The notes below the pieces were generated by a model. That model was not told where the DNA came from and did not search any database. It worked only from the letters and a program-made list of their open reading frames with translations. Source: Acanthornis magna (lineage: Eukaryota; Chordata; Aves; Passeriformes; Acanthizidae). From it: DNA of 64,000 bases. Below, in pieces: positions 11,208 through 24,639 of this stretch (its first letter is position 1; each line of letters starts with the position of its first letter). A program made the position numbers and the translations under genes. The stretch is from positions 1,798,001-1,862,000 of the forward strand of contig JAWUZG010000052.1 in assembly GCA_036785705.1 (NCBI GenBank), read 5' to 3'.

Positions 11208-14200
11208 GCTTGATAGATAAAATTACTTTTCCTGTTTAAGTAGGTCCTACAGACCTACTACATATAACGAAACATTTCTTACCTTAACCCTTATAGTCAT
11301 TATAGTACAAATTTTGAGCTAATCAAAGGACTCCCTTAACCAAACATAAATAGCAGGTGCATTAAATGGTCTTCTATCTCTATGAGGCAGGGCCACCCTA
11401 CAAAGAAATTCTGTTTCTCACAAATCTGCCTGTAAACAAGGGACAGAGACTGCAGAGAACCGTGATGGTCAGTGACTTGATAACGTGTGCTTGATGAAAC
11501 TCTCTTTTCAATCATCTTGGAGAAATTAAAAGAGCACCTATAATCTGAAGCCTGTTTCTCATTTGCTATAGCAGACCCATAAATAACTGTGGACGAGACT
11601 ATATGGCATTGTTTAACACAGATGAGTCTATGAATCAAAACCAAATTTCCAGGGTACAGGGATTCACCACTCGATAAAACCACTGATTGTGAACGTATCA
11701 TTCCAGTGATGCCAGTGGAGTCATACCAGCCTGTAATTGCACTAATGGGAATGAAAACCCATCCCAGGGGTAAAGATAAATAGATATCTAGCATTAAATA
11801 AGAATAGACAGTCAGAATAACTACCTCAGCCGTGGGTAATATGTTGTGTAGTAGCCTTTACTATTAGTTTTACTCATGGGAAATTTTGCACATGGAGGAT
11901 AGGCTAAATTTCATGTGGAAGAATCTATTCTTGGGACAACAGAAAATGACAAAGATAAAAGCAATGACAAATATGGCTAAAGGTATCACAGAGAAACAAT
12001 TGCTTTTCAGGTTAACCTTCCCCTTTTCAAATTGCCAGTGGAAATGTTATAAAAAATAGGGTGTTTCTAGAAGCAATATATTAGGCATTTCAGGTCCCAA
12101 TTTGGGAAAGTCCCTTAGAAAAGGACGAAACTTTTGTATCATTCTTCAGTAATTCTCCACTTCCTTAAGTGCTTTGGGAATTATGTGTTAAAACAGGAAT
12201 GCAGTAAAGAAAAACTAGAAGAATGTGAGTAGGTACATAAAGTTGGCCCCATGTCAGCAAAGCCAGAACTGTGATAACCAAGGCTTTGTGCAAGGAGTAG
12301 GTATTACGATGTCACAATTATTGGTTCAATAATCAGTTGTCAGGGGCTTTAAGCTGCAATAAAAGCTATCATTTGCCAAACAAAACACTAAATTTAAAAA
12401 AAGGACTAAGACTTTGAACACTGTTGCATTTACAATTTACCGTTGCCTGTAGGCATTCTCATGAGCCTATGGTCTGCTAAATGTTGTAGAGCTCAACATG
12501 TTTTCTGGAAGCCAAGTAATGTGGTCTCATAATGCTCTTTGCCCCTGCCATCCCCATTCCCGAAAAGCCCATCCATTCCCATAAAGATGAAGTTCTTGTC
12601 CTACTTTCTCCCCACTGCTGACAGCATAGAAGATTTTGCTGATCTTTGCTCTAATTGGGATGACTGAAATGAGAACATGTGGAAGTACAAATTGGATAGG
12701 AATATTTCTTTCTTTATAATCCAATCTTTTGGGATTTGCTCTTCTTCTTGTTTGACCTTAATGTATGAAAAGCCATGGGCCAAAATCACCAAGGGACAAA
12801 TGGATGCCACAACCCACAAACTATCAAATTATTTTGGTTTTAAGTTGTCTTACTTTGGTTGCAGTTTGAGGGAATGTATAAATGAGCAAATCTAAAGAAG
12901 GCTCAATAGTTTTAAGAAGTCATCAGCCACCTCTGCCTCCGGACCTGTTCAGATGTTTGTTCACAGCCATTCCCAAGTGCTTATATCTCAGCTTCCATGC
13001 AGTCATAGAATTACAGTCAGAGGTCCATACACAGGCAATACAGACTGGTGCAAGGAGCAGATCAGAGGTTCTGCTTCCATTTCAGTAACACTAAAGAAAG
13101 GAGAGAACACAGTTTTCCTTTTCCCTTACTTTTTTCTTTGCTTGCTAATAAGATTAATGGATTTCTTGTTGTGCTCTTCCTAAAAGAACACAGAACTCTG
13201 TGTAATGGGAAAGCAGTGTTGCAGGCTAGGCCAAACCAGAAAATGAAGACAGAGCTTGAGACTGCAAAAAAACAAATGTGTTGCATAATGGGACCCATCT
13301 GCTTGTACTGAGATCTCTCTGGATGAGCAACAGATAATAAATTTCAGATTAAATATATACTATATATTCATATCCATGCTTTCTCCACTTCAAACCCCTT
13401 AAAATCAGAAAAGAACCATTTTCTCTTTCCAGAGTTGACCATTTTTAGCAGATTTATTTCACTTCTGTATCTATTCATAAATTCCAGTTCAATCTAGACC
13501 CAGCAGCAGACACTTGAATTTCTGCTGCTTCACATTCTCTATCTCTTGTCACATATGGGGTATACAGGGATGTAAACTGCTATCAAATTATAAATGATTT
13601 GCATTCATTTTGTATATATGCAGATTAGTGCGAAATATGAAGAATGGCAATCAATCCAGATGATTAAAAGAAAACCCTCTTTCTTACATGTTCAGTTTTC
13701 TTTTATTCAGATTTAGGACAAGTGAGTACCTCTGAGCAAGCTCTTGACAAGCAAAAAAAAACTCGACAAAAAATCCCTGAATGGTTTCAGAAATCAAAGC
13801 TCTGCTAAGGAAATGTAATTGCCACGGTTTCTAAACAGGCACAGGGCAAAGATCACCGCTATCCACATGGGGGATTGCAAGAATTAGGTCCTGAATATCA
13901 AAATAGATGTATATTGTGTATTCAGAAGTTATATAGGTAAGAGGGACCACTAGGAAGATTCTTCATGCAACACATAGTGCAGGGTGTAGGTCAAGCTTAA
14001 GCAAAATTACTTACTGAAAAGTACAAAACCCCAAAATATATTCCTCATCTAGAGAATTGTTACATTCTTCCTCAGGTTGCTCCCTTCATAGTAAATAATA
14101 CGCATTTGGCTTCAGGTCTCTTTGTCTAGAGTCAGTTTCCTGACATTTTTTAGTGATGCCTCTTTGCTGCATGTATCCAGCAGAGCCCCCTGCCAGTGAA

Positions 14201-14304
14201 TTTCTGTTGCCTCTGCAAGTAGTCAAAATGATCCCATCAGTCCTTAACTTGCACTTTGAGGAGCTGAACAACTGGCATTTTCCCTGTTGTTCACTGTGTG
14301 ATCT
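11208..14304. other. Gene-free unique DNA
   Basis: No supported gene. A 152-codon minus-strand open frame (11336-11794) begins 129 bp after the LTR and has no motif I recognise. Its strand is opposite to the LTR, so it is not a simple internal remnant of that provirus. The rest is AT-rich DNA without recognisable repeats. Confidence 0.5.
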
Positions 14305-14825
14305 CTTACCAAGCCTTTAATTATTCTCATATCTCTTCTCTAAATTTTCTCTAGTTTATCAACATCTTTGTCTTTCCCACTGGTACCCAACTGAAGAAGT
14401 ATTTCAACAGAAGTTAACCCGTGCCATATAGAGAGATGGTTTCACTATACCTACATGACACTTCCCTGTTCATTTGCTCAAGTAAAGTTTCACATTAAAC
14501 TGAAAGCTCCACTTTTACCTATTTTTTTATAACACCAGAGAAGTGTTTCGCAGTTTTGGAGTGCCTGGATAGAGGATCCCCAATGAAAAGCATGCCTTGC
14601 TTTTACTTTTCTTTGAAATAAGAGTTTATGTTTCATTACGTTAGAGATGAGATCACTTGGTTGTACACAGCCCACCAAGACACGTAGATGTCTGTCAGTA
14701 TCTCTTACTCTTTCATTAGTAACTCCCTCTACTTTTTAGATCACCTGCAAACTATTGGCAATGGCCCTATTTTTTATCTCAAGTCACTGATAAACGTGGG
14801 CAGTAACATAAATCTAGGAAATTGA
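14305..14825 (-). mobile_element. Ancient CR1/L3-like LINE fragment, reverse
   Basis: Read on the minus strand, this matches the general wording of old amniote CR1 elements that also occur in turtles and crocodilians. In plus sense I recognise 'cctttaattattctcat' (near 14314), 'tctctagtttatcaacatct' (near 14350), 'atttcaacagaag' and 'caagtcactgataaacgtgg' (near 14781). Divergence is high and there is no open frame. It is much older than the other CR1 copies here. Boundaries are approximate. Confidence 0.6.
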
Positions 14826-17110
14826 GTCTATAATCTTGTAAAAAGTTAATTGGAAAGACACATAAGAAAGCAAAAATATCAATAATAACTTATGGAGAGA
14901 GACTCACACACTGTACCTGAACAATTCCCTTTATGAATAAAACTTTAGGCAGAAATAACCCTTCTTACACAGACAGGGATTTGTTAATCTGTGTTGCTGT
15001 ATCCAATATACTTTATGAAGGATAAAAACCATTTTGAATTAATGTATTGGGGTTATTAAGAGTCAACTGACACCTGCAGATAACTACAGACAAGTAACAG
15101 GAATACTTAAACCATTAAACACTTACTCATCTCACAGAGGGGCCTTTAACCTCCTGGCTTTCTTCTTACATGGTTTGATTACTAAAGCAGCTCTCCTGTC
15201 ATCATAAGTACTTGGCAATACTAGCTCCTGTCGCGATTCCAAAAATTAAACCCTTTACCGTAAAACATTTCTGTGGACTTTTTTTTTTTCTTTTTTGAAA
15301 CATACTCAATATCCTGCAATATATAATTTCACAATGCCTCTGTCTTTATCTCTGACTTTCAGTCACTGTTTCTCAAGTCGGAAATAATATGCCTTGGAGT
15401 TATTAATAATCATATGGAACTTCTTCAAAGAGTAGTTGGGGTGTGAACAATATATACCAAGGACATCTGTGTCATTCTGATACCTTCTTATCTAGGTGTT
15501 AGCTGCCTTATCAGTCATAAAGAATTTTTAATTAGGACCATCAAGATACAGAGCCTATGAGAAGAAATGACAGGGAGTTACTGTAGTACCAGTTTTACCT
15601 CAAAGAGACTTAGAAAAACCTAGAATTTGAGAGGGGTTTTCTTACAAGCTATGACTCTGCCTAATTTTGCAACTTAAAAACCCCCTACAACACGTGGTCC
15701 CATATGCCTGTCCTACATTAAAGTCAAGAATATAAACTGACCTGATTTGCTGGTAAGAACATAATTAGCATGGCTACAGGGTGAGCAGTCGCTCCAACAT
15801 AATAATTTATTAGCTAGAATTCCCTGGGCCTTGGCCAATGCAGATTCCTGCCAAGGAGATCTGAAAAAGAAAGGGACCTAACCCACAGGATTTTCTGACT
15901 CTTAGCACAATGGGTTTTGGCAAGGAACCTTTCCTCACCATGTTCACTGTAAGTTAATAGGAGAGAATGGATTTGATACCACTTGGGCCGTGGTGGCTAC
16001 TTTAATTTCTATCAGTAAGCAGCTCTTTGGAGACCACAAGGTAAGCCACCAGCCAGAGCTTCTCCACTGTCCTTTATCAAAGAGAAAATCAGCATCTGCT
16101 TTGGACAGGCTCACTAAATAGATGCTTTAACTCGACAGATACTGGAAAAAATTTTGGCATCTTTGCCTCAGAGAGTTTTGTTATCTGTCTTCATCATATC
16201 TCCCACTACAGTTTGTAAGAGAAGATGGAGGTTACTTGTGTTAATCTTCCTAAAAAATATTTTCTTACTCTTTCTCTCCTCTGGGTCGCCCCTCAAAATG
16301 ATATCTAAACCAACGTAATTATTATGAAGGTTTGAAAATATTTAGGCTTCATCAGCTTATTTTGGATCTTCCTTTCCTGATGTTTCTGTCTGTTTCAGTT
16401 TGAACATCTGATCTTTTCCTATGTATTAATCTGACTCATCCTGTGTGGCTCTTTTATATGTTTTCTGTTTTGTGTGGCTTTAGTACATCTGTTGTTCCAA
16501 CCACTCACAAGTTAGAGAAATCTTTTAGACTCCAGGAGGCTTTCTCCACCTCCCAGTCACACACTTCTCTCAACACCTTCATTCAGAGAGGCAGAATGCA
16601 GCCTGGACATAAGTGGTACTTGACCGAGCAGTTGAGATAACTGTATGTTTTGATTTTGCTCTTTACATGGTTCTTTTGTAAAACTAATGAGGAAAAATTA
16701 AGGCAACAAAGGAGCTTGCTGTCATCCAGGACTGCAGCTCTTGCCTCTATTTGCATGCCAACTAGTCTGCTGCCTTTGGCATTTTCTGTCTCCACCCCAG
16801 TTTTCAGGGGTAGAAAACACTGAGTCATTGCTGATAAAACAAGCAGGGAAGTTAACTATATTGTTACCACCTATCAACTTCCTATATGAGGAGACTGTAT
16901 CTAAACTGATTTAATGGGGTTATCACCCAATACTCTGCTAATGTTGCATCTGAGATAGTTTTGACACATTATTCCTCTTTTAAGACCATACTTGGCATGA
17001 GAAAGTAGAAAATTCGATCACCAAGGGCAGTAACTTGGAGTGATTTTGTACCCAGGCCTGGTTTTCTTCTCCCCTTCCCCCTTAACCCTTTTTTCCCCCT
17101 TTCCTAGAAG
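14826..17110. other. Gene-free unique DNA
   Basis: No supported gene. A broken T-rich run (about 15280-15297) is the only simple sequence. Open frames are at most 81 codons and resemble no known protein. I see no other structure. Confidence 0.6.
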
Positions 17111-17640
17111 ACAGAATCATAGAATGGTTTGGATTTAAGGAGACCTTTAACTCTCATCTAGACCAACTCCCCTGCAACATCTTCAACTAGAATAGGTGAG
17201 CTCCATCCAGCCTGACTTTGAATGTTTTTAGGGATGGGGGATCTGTGACTTCTCTGGACAGCCTGTACCTGTGTTTCACCAACTTCATTGTAAAAAAATT
17301 CTTCCTTACATCTCATCTAAATCTACTTTCTTTCAGTTTAAAACCATTACTCCTTGTCCTATTGCTAGAGGCCCAATTAAAAACTCTGTCCTCATTTTTC
17401 TTACAAGCTCCTTTTACATATTGAAAGGTTGCAATTAGGTCTCCCCTAAGCCTTTTCTTCTCCAGGCTGAACAACATCATTTCTCTCAGCCTGTCTTCAC
17501 AGCAGAGGTGCTCCAGCCCTCTGAGTGTTTTTGTGGCCTCCTCTGGACCTGCTCCAACAGGTCCAAGTCTTTCCGGGGCTGAGGGCCCGAGAGATGCAAG
17601 CAGGACTGCACATGGGGTAAGGACAAGACACTCTCCAGCT
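17111..17640 (-). mobile_element. CR1 LINE fragment with 3' end, reverse
   Basis: The plus strand reads the reverse complement of an avian CR1 tail. It opens with 'cagaatcatagaatggtttg' (17112-17131, the CR1 3' end) and continues with the typical 'ctccatccagcctgactttg' (about 17201), then the 'ccttgtcctattgctagagg' and 'tccaggctgaacaac' blocks, and ends at about 17640. It is about 530 bp and truncated at its 5' side (right end). Many substitutions; the reverse transcriptase frame is dead. Small plus-strand open frames inside it are antisense artefacts. Confidence 0.92.
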
Positions 17641-20600
17641 CAAGTACATTCTCTGAAATTATCAATCTCTGATGAATATGGGATCTGCAGAAAGGAAATA
17701 GATACTTATTGCAAGAGTGGCACAGGATTCAGCTCTTTTGGTATAATTTGGAATTCAGCTCATTTCTAGGCATGACATTTGGGACAATGTAGGTTTGGGA
17801 GTGCACATATTCCAAACACAGCCTGTTACAGACAGTGCTGGATCCTGTCAGCTCCTGACAGCTAAATGGCTAATCTTTTCAAAGTTGAGTAACGTTTCTG
17901 TCTCATACAGAGCACTGGACCCGTAATTCAAAAGATCTGACAAATTTAGAAAGGATTTTGTCCACGTGTTTGAAGAAACTGACATTTTTACAATCTGGCC
18001 TGGAATCGTCCTCTAAGATAACATTGAAGGAATCAAAGTAAACACATGTAGGAACCTAATAAAACCAAATGTCCCAAAAGACAGGTCAACTAACTTTTTA
18101 CTTCACAGTTTGACTTTAAATGTGATTCCCATTCAATAATTTTGTGCAAAGAATGATGGACTGAATTTCTGTAGCTTATAATGAATGCCACCAGGACACT
18201 GCAGTGATATATTAAGGGACGGGAGAATGAGACAGAGCTTCCAGCACTCCAAAATGATGTGGCAAAGAGGAAATAACTAGGGAGTTATTAGAAAACTTTT
18301 TCTATGTATAGATAAATTGAGACAAAAATACAAGTGAGTTCTCCTGGGTCACAAAAGAGAGCTGCAAACAGATCAGAAGTCCCCATGTCCCATCCTTTAA
18401 ACTACTTACTCTCATCAAAATGTCTTCACAATAAGTAGTCAGTGTAACTACATCAGAACATCTGGAATTGTTTTATATTTGTATTTCAAATTTAAAGTTC
18501 ACCCAGGAACTGGAAAAGGCAGCCTGGGGAGTATGTTCTTTAATTAATGTCTCTATAATGACCAAGAATGAGTAACAGAAAAGGGAATCATCTAACTTGC
18601 CCTGTGGGACGTGCCCTGCAAGACTGGGGGTTGTTCAGCTCCTGCCCAAGCTGTCTGGCACATATGCTGTAAAAACAAGTGTCAGCTAATGGAGCATGCC
18701 CTCATGCTCAAGGACAGAGCAAAATGCACTGTGCTGCATATCCCAGTGGAACTGGGCTCTGAACAGTCAGAGAGCGACTGCCATGGACAGGCTGTGCTCA
18801 AAGTGTCCATCAGGTGTTAACATTCAATATCAATCTGTAATTTCCCTTGTTTTCCCTTGAAGGTGATGCATCTGTTTGAGAGCTGTCATGCCAAAATGAT
18901 GCCTCCTTGGGTATTCTTACTTACTGGAGAAAAGGAAAATGTCTATCATCCTTTTGAGTAGAATCGTGGCTGCATCAAAGTTGATCACAATCAAATATTT
19001 TGTCTGTATTATAGACAAAAGAACAATTAACATGGATGAAATGGATCAGCTTGACAACAGAAATTTTAAAAATACTTTCTCCACAGAATTAGCCTGAAAT
19101 CTACACCATAGGCAAAGGGTTCAAATCAGAGACGAATGACATTAAACTTCCCTTGTTCATTGTCCCAGCTGCAAGAATCTTGCAGTGATTTACCTAGTAA
19201 GACAAGGAATTACTGGAAGTGATCCAACTCGACCATGAAAAGCAGCTTAACATGCAAAAGCTTTTTTTTGTGGCATCATTTGTGTCATCATTTGTGGCAA
19301 TTTTCCTGAAGTTCCAGAATGACTCTCATGGAGCCTCAAAGGTGAAATGATCTAACAGAAATGTGGAATTGTTTTGAAAACTCCCACATTTCACATTAAG
19401 TGGAGCAAGAAAATAGGACCCAAAACACCTTGCCTCCTCCTGCTCTGACAGAAAGTGGTTAATTGCTATATTTGGTGAAAAAATGTATTTAAAAGCATAA
19501 AATTGAACGTTTAATTATATTTGGTATGTGTTACTGGCAGAGCTTCATGAAATGATCAACAATTATCTTTCTCATCCATCAAGTGCTCAGGGATCACACA
19601 AGGACAGGGAGTAGGAATATGAAGTAAGCCGTGCCAAAAACATAAAAATGTGTTGTTTCTCTTGTAGCTTTCTTCATTTTTCCCCCCACATTTTCCATGC
19701 ACATCATTCAAATTAAAGTGGGTTTTTTTCAGTATAGCTACTTTCCCATTTATCTGGAAGCAATCAACCCCACAAAACCTTCTGAGCATCAAACTCACTG
19801 CAGGACACAGTGGAGTCTTATTTTAAACCAAGAACAAATTAACACATTCCAATTTAACTCCAGCACTTGATTAACCCAAAATGAATAAAAAAAATGCTGC
19901 TCATTGACATGCAAACCCATCTTTATTATATTGCTACTCGTGAAACTTCATATGCAATGGTACAACTGTGCCAAAACACTCAGACAACAAAAACCAACTT
20001 ATTTTCAGATATTTATACATTTCTGAAAGACTGAGATATTTTATGCCTACAACCAAACTTTAATTAGTGCTAAAATTACAATACAATGCATTCCATCAAA
20101 GCAGGCATGGTATTTATAGTTGAGTATTTAACTCTTGGGTTGTCAAGGTGCTCTATACATCAGGATCACTACATTGGGATCCTGTTCAGCTAAGAAATTC
20201 ATTGTTCAGTGCTTGAAACACAGCTGGAGTGCGATGCACAATATGCCATGCTGTGAATGCCACTGGAAAGATGCAACTCCTGAATGCTGGCTTTATGAGT
20301 ACTTGCATGCTCATCTATTACTTTGTGATTATTTCTCGTTGAGGTACTCGGCCTATTTGTGAAGGACAAACAGTAGAAAGCTTGATGCTGCTAAGAGATG
20401 TGGATGCACTTAATGGGAAAATCCATTACTTCAAGAAAGGGCTGAGATTTCTGTGGGATTCTACAAAAGGCTAAGCTTTTGACACTTATATAAAAGTCTC
20501 AGAAGAGCAGTTATTTGTTGTTTATTAGGAGGGCATATTTGGAATGGTAGCTTGAGGCCTGGAGTGTTCTAAATTCATCATGTAACATGCACAATTTTAG

Positions 20601-22318
20601 TTACCCACAGGGGATCACAGCTTGAACACCAGTATTTGGTGCTCCAGCCTGACCACCATAACCAAAACACAGCTATTCCTGCCATCCCCATCCAAAACTG
20701 GAATTCAGAGAAGTGGGGCAGCATAATGGAAATGTTCCCTACCACAACACAGTGCGTGGTCTCACCAAGCATAGAGACAGAGTCAGTGCTTGCCAACCAC
20801 TTGGGAATTTTGTTTTGCTGAGGTTTTTTTGAAGACTTCTCAAGCAGAGGGAGCCGGTAACAGGGTGGAGGAATAAAGAGCTCCTTTAACTTCTGTGCTT
20901 GAAGTCTGTTTGCCCCCAATTACCATCTGTCAAAGCAATTCATTCAGGTGCTTGCATTTAGCTGGGATGAGCAGGTACACAAAGACATGGCAAAGTGTGT
21001 TGCACTCAATGCAGAGGTGATACTGAGCCCTTTCTCCACCACATAATGAGGGATCTGTAGGAGATATTTTGACCTGAGTGTTCCGTGGAGCCAACTTCCA
21101 CTCGCCATGTCAGATAAGCTATTAAGCACTGCTTAGGTTTAAGGATCTCAGGTTTATGCCAGTTAGGGCTGGCAGATAACAATGATGAGATGCTTTGAAG
21201 ACAAATCTATATCTTCTGTTTTTATGGACAGAATAATCCAATGGCAATTCCACAAAGTAAAAATTAGAGGGTCTGACTGCCCAAAAGAGCTATTTTCAAA
21301 GGTCACAGGCATTGTTAATAGAAAGCTGGAATAATGGTGAGGAAAAAAACCTGTGAAATAGCCAATAACTCAGATGAAAAAACAAATATCAGGTTATAGA
21401 CAACAGAAGCGTGAGGCATGATCCCAATATATAGGTTTCCTTTCAAAGCTGGATGTCTACTTGCATATATCCACTAAAAGCCCACGCATTAATTACAAAG
21501 GAAAAAGATAAGAGTTCAATTCATTTAGTTCTTTTATTCCAGGCATTTCATGGCGTTCAGTCTGAAATTTTGAAGGAGGCCCACATTGAAGATAACCCTA
21601 TAAACGGTAACCTGGGACTTAAAAGAAAAGGCTAAAAAAAAAAATAAAGGTAAACTTTCCCCACATATGGTTGTAACAGATGTGGTTTTAAATTACCATT
21701 GGGACATAATAATGTTTTTTGAATAGACTGAATGCTAAATAGTTGGCTCTTCCTATGTGACAGACATTAGTGCTCAGTGGTTAAAGCAGAAAACTCCCCA
21801 TTTGTGTCTTTAGCTGGCATGTACTTCATTTTCAGCCCACGTCGGTCAGTATGATTTAATACCTTGGCCTGATGTCCCTCTCACCAGCAACAAAAAGAAT
21901 AAAATAGGATTAAAGACATGAAACAAAACAAAACCAGGCAACATCAACCTCCCCAGCAGTCAATGCCAGGCTCCTGCATTGTTCCTTACACAACAACTCC
22001 CGCAGCCCTGCAATGGGAACTCACTGGAGATGACAGCTGAGGAAGAAAAACATTAAATAATTCAAAGCCACTAACATCAAGTCTGATGTAGGTATAAAAA
22101 TAGTTACAAAACACCACTCTACATGTTTTCATTATAGGAACTTTGACTTACTTGGAAACATCAAGAAAACCTCAAACCTACCCCACTCACAGCCTCACAT
22201 GCTCAATTAGTCCAGCAGTGGAAATTACATCCATTTCCAAACCAGCCTTCAATTTTCATGGCCATTTTGTGCTTCTGCACTGGGGGACCCAGCACTGTTC
22301 CACAGCAGGAGTGAAAAA
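17641..22318. other. Gene-free unique DNA
   Basis: No supported gene in about 4.7 kb. Open frames reach 113 codons (20578-20919, minus strand) with no recognised motif. The repeat-poor AT-rich part at about 19880-20130, containing a TAATTAG homeodomain-type word (20061-20067), could be conserved non-coding DNA, but this cannot be judged without alignment. Confidence 0.5.
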
Positions 22319-22388
22319 GCCTGATCCAGAGACTATTAAAACCAACAGGAGCCTTTGAATTAACTGTAATGATTCTTGGATCTGGCCC
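22319..22388. repeat. Palindromic ancient repeat relic (GCCTGATCC...GGATCTGGCCC type)
   Basis: The left arm begins GCCTGATCCAGAG and the right arm ends CTTGGATCTGGCCC; the outer arms are imperfect reverse complements. I recall abundant reptile/turtle repeats with just this layout (GCCTGATCC... GGATCAGGCCC around a core with AATGG words). It is probably a relic of an old foldback or MITE-like family. The family name is not certain. Confidence 0.45.
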
Positions 22389-22681
22389 TGGTTTAGGTTA
22401 AAGTGTTGTGGTGCCTTGGGGATTGAAACAAGATAGAATGTGATTGGCTTTTGTTATCTCCAAAAAATCTTTGTTGCTGGGAGTGTCCACTTCCACGCAC
22501 TCAGTCTGCCAAAGCAGTGCACATTTCAAAAAAAAGGTCTTAATGAAATTCCTTAGTAAGGAAACATGAGGGCAAGGTGATCTACCACATAGTCTGTGTA
22601 AAATCAACTGCAGGTGTTTTCATCTGAGCAGAGAGAAGGAGAGAGAAACAAACAGGAGTATTGACATACAAAGAATATATG

Positions 22682-22704
22682 CCCCCCCCCCCCACACACA
22701 CACA
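22682..22704. repeat. C12 run followed by (AC)n
   Basis: Twelve C (22682-22693) followed directly by about five AC units. A compound simple repeat, likely length-variable and error-prone in sequencing. Confidence 0.9.
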
Positions 22705-24243
22705 TGAGATTGGGCAGCTTTTCTTTGGCTGGGAATCCTGATATTATTGATTTATGTATTTCATGCACAGCAGAGATGTTGCAGACTTTTTAGTCTTCCA
22801 TGCTCTGAAATGGAGAGGGGCTGGGGGAAAAGAAACAATGGAAAAAAAGAATCAAAGAGTCTTCAGCGCACAGAGCACAATAGAGCACAGTCTGCAGGAA
22901 TCCAGCTCTGGTGATGAAAGAGCTGACAGAGGTCCCTCTCTTCCTGGTGTTCCCCCATTTTCTCACCCCCTAAAAGATCCACTTTTCTTCCTCTAGTATC
23001 AGCTTCTCATATCCCCTTCTTTGTTACCATCTTCTCAACTAGATGCTTTCTGTGTCTGGTAATCTCTGGAGAAGACATCAGCCAAAATAAATAAATATAT
23101 AAAATTCAACAAAACATTAATTATGCAGAAGGTATAAAAGAATACAAAACAAAGTGATGCAGGCGTACAATAACATTGCTCTCCAGAGCCCGTGATCAGC
23201 AACGTTCGGCACAGAAAGCCACAAACAGATGACATTTTAAAGCTTATGGGGGGTATGCAGGGCTGCAAACAATGGTTTGTAGCTTCTATACGAGTCATTT
23301 GTGCATCCCTCCAATCCCAAATAAGACTGTGAACAGCAGCAACAATAATAAGCCATAAAAGCTAAGCCCTAAAGAAAGCCCTGTTCAGGTAGACCCAAAT
23401 GCTCGCCAGCAAACAGGGCTCTAAGTGACAGGCAGGTGGCTTTGTCAGCTCAAACTTTCTTGTGAGATAAAAGCAAAACTGAGAGAGTATCAAAAGTTTC
23501 CAAATCCCAGGTGTCTTTGCGGGGCGTCACGGACACAAGAGGGATTTTAGGATAATAAGGAGATGGAGACACAGAGGAAACATGTCAGGCTGTGAGAAGA
23601 GGATCATTAAGTTGTCCCTTGGTATCAGGATTCTGGTGCTCTAGCGTGGAGAAAGCAAGGGCATAATTTGCTGTTTTGGGGAAGAGCAAATACTCACTAG
23701 AAAGAAGTGTAAGAAAAAAGACCCTGTTAGATGCTGATGATGAGAAGCAAAAATATTTGAGCAACAGACAACTTCACAGTCAGATGTCACAAGACAGGCA
23801 GGCTGGTTGTTCTTACTTTATATAAAGGGTATTTTGTTGGTTATATTTTTGTTCAGATTATCTCCAGGACAAGAATAAAAGCCAAAATGAGAGCCTGTTT
23901 CATTGCTGGGCTTTCTGGTTCTCTCATGAAGCCTCCAACCATTACACTACAACCTACTTTCACAATACTGAGTAACAAGCTGGGTGATAAAAACATCAGA
24001 TGAAATTCAGTATCAATAAGAGCAAAGTAATGCATAAAGGGAAAAACAATTCTAACTGCATACACAATGTGGGCTCTAAATTAACTGGTGCCAGCAGAAA
24101 GTTGGCTGAGGAATCTCCATGGGATGCCCTCTACAAATACTGGGCTCTCTGCTTATGCCAGTTAAATGTGCAGGGAAAATTTTGAGATACGTTAGGAAAA
24201 AAATAGACAATGTAAGGAGAAATATAATAGAACTATTTATTTT
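22705..24243. other. Gene-free unique DNA
   Basis: No supported gene or recognisable repeat. The stretch is AT-rich, with short open frames of up to 87 codons, none of which resembles a known protein. Confidence 0.6.
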
Positions 24244-24595
24244 ACAAAAGACCTGTAAGGTCATTGAGCCTAACCCTTAACCCGGCACTGCCAGGCCCAC
24301 CACTAAACCATATCCCTAAGCACCACACCCACACACTTACTGAACACTTTCAGGCATGGTGACTCCATCACTCCCTCGGCAGCCTGTTCCAATGCCTGCT
24401 CCCTCTTTCAGTGAAGAAATGTTTCCTAATACCCAATCTAAACTTCCCCTGGTGCCACTTGAGGTCATTTCCTCCTGTCTTGTAACTTGGGAGAAGAGAA
24501 TGGCCCCCACCAGGCCACAGCCTCCTTTCAGACAGTCGTAAAAAGTGACGAGGTCCCCACTGAGCCTCCTTTTCTCCACACCAAATATAATATGG
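24244..24595 (-). mobile_element. CR1 LINE fragment, reverse
   Basis: The plus strand shows reverse-complement CR1 tail wording: 'aaggtcattgagcctaaccc' (24259-24278), 'actgccaggcccaccactaa', 'tttcagtgaagaaatgtttc' and 'ccactgagcctccttttctc' close to 24590. It belongs to the same CR1 subfamily as the copy at 38973-39220 (shared 'ggtga(c/t)tcca(t/c)cact' and 'cctaata' blocks). It is 5'-truncated and not coding. Confidence 0.9.
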
Positions 24596-24639
24596 GATGA
24601 TATTTTATTAGGTAGCATTCATTTCTGTCTTAATGCTGC

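Noticed and set aside
17218..17424. Plus-strand open frame inside CR1
   Set aside because: It is antisense to a reverse CR1 tail and has no independent support; the same applies to 60855-61052 and 25356-25562.
21755..21830. Possible MIR 5' part (CAGTGGTTAAAGCAG)
   Set aside because: Only one short word matches; the rest of the SINE body is absent, so chance cannot be excluded.
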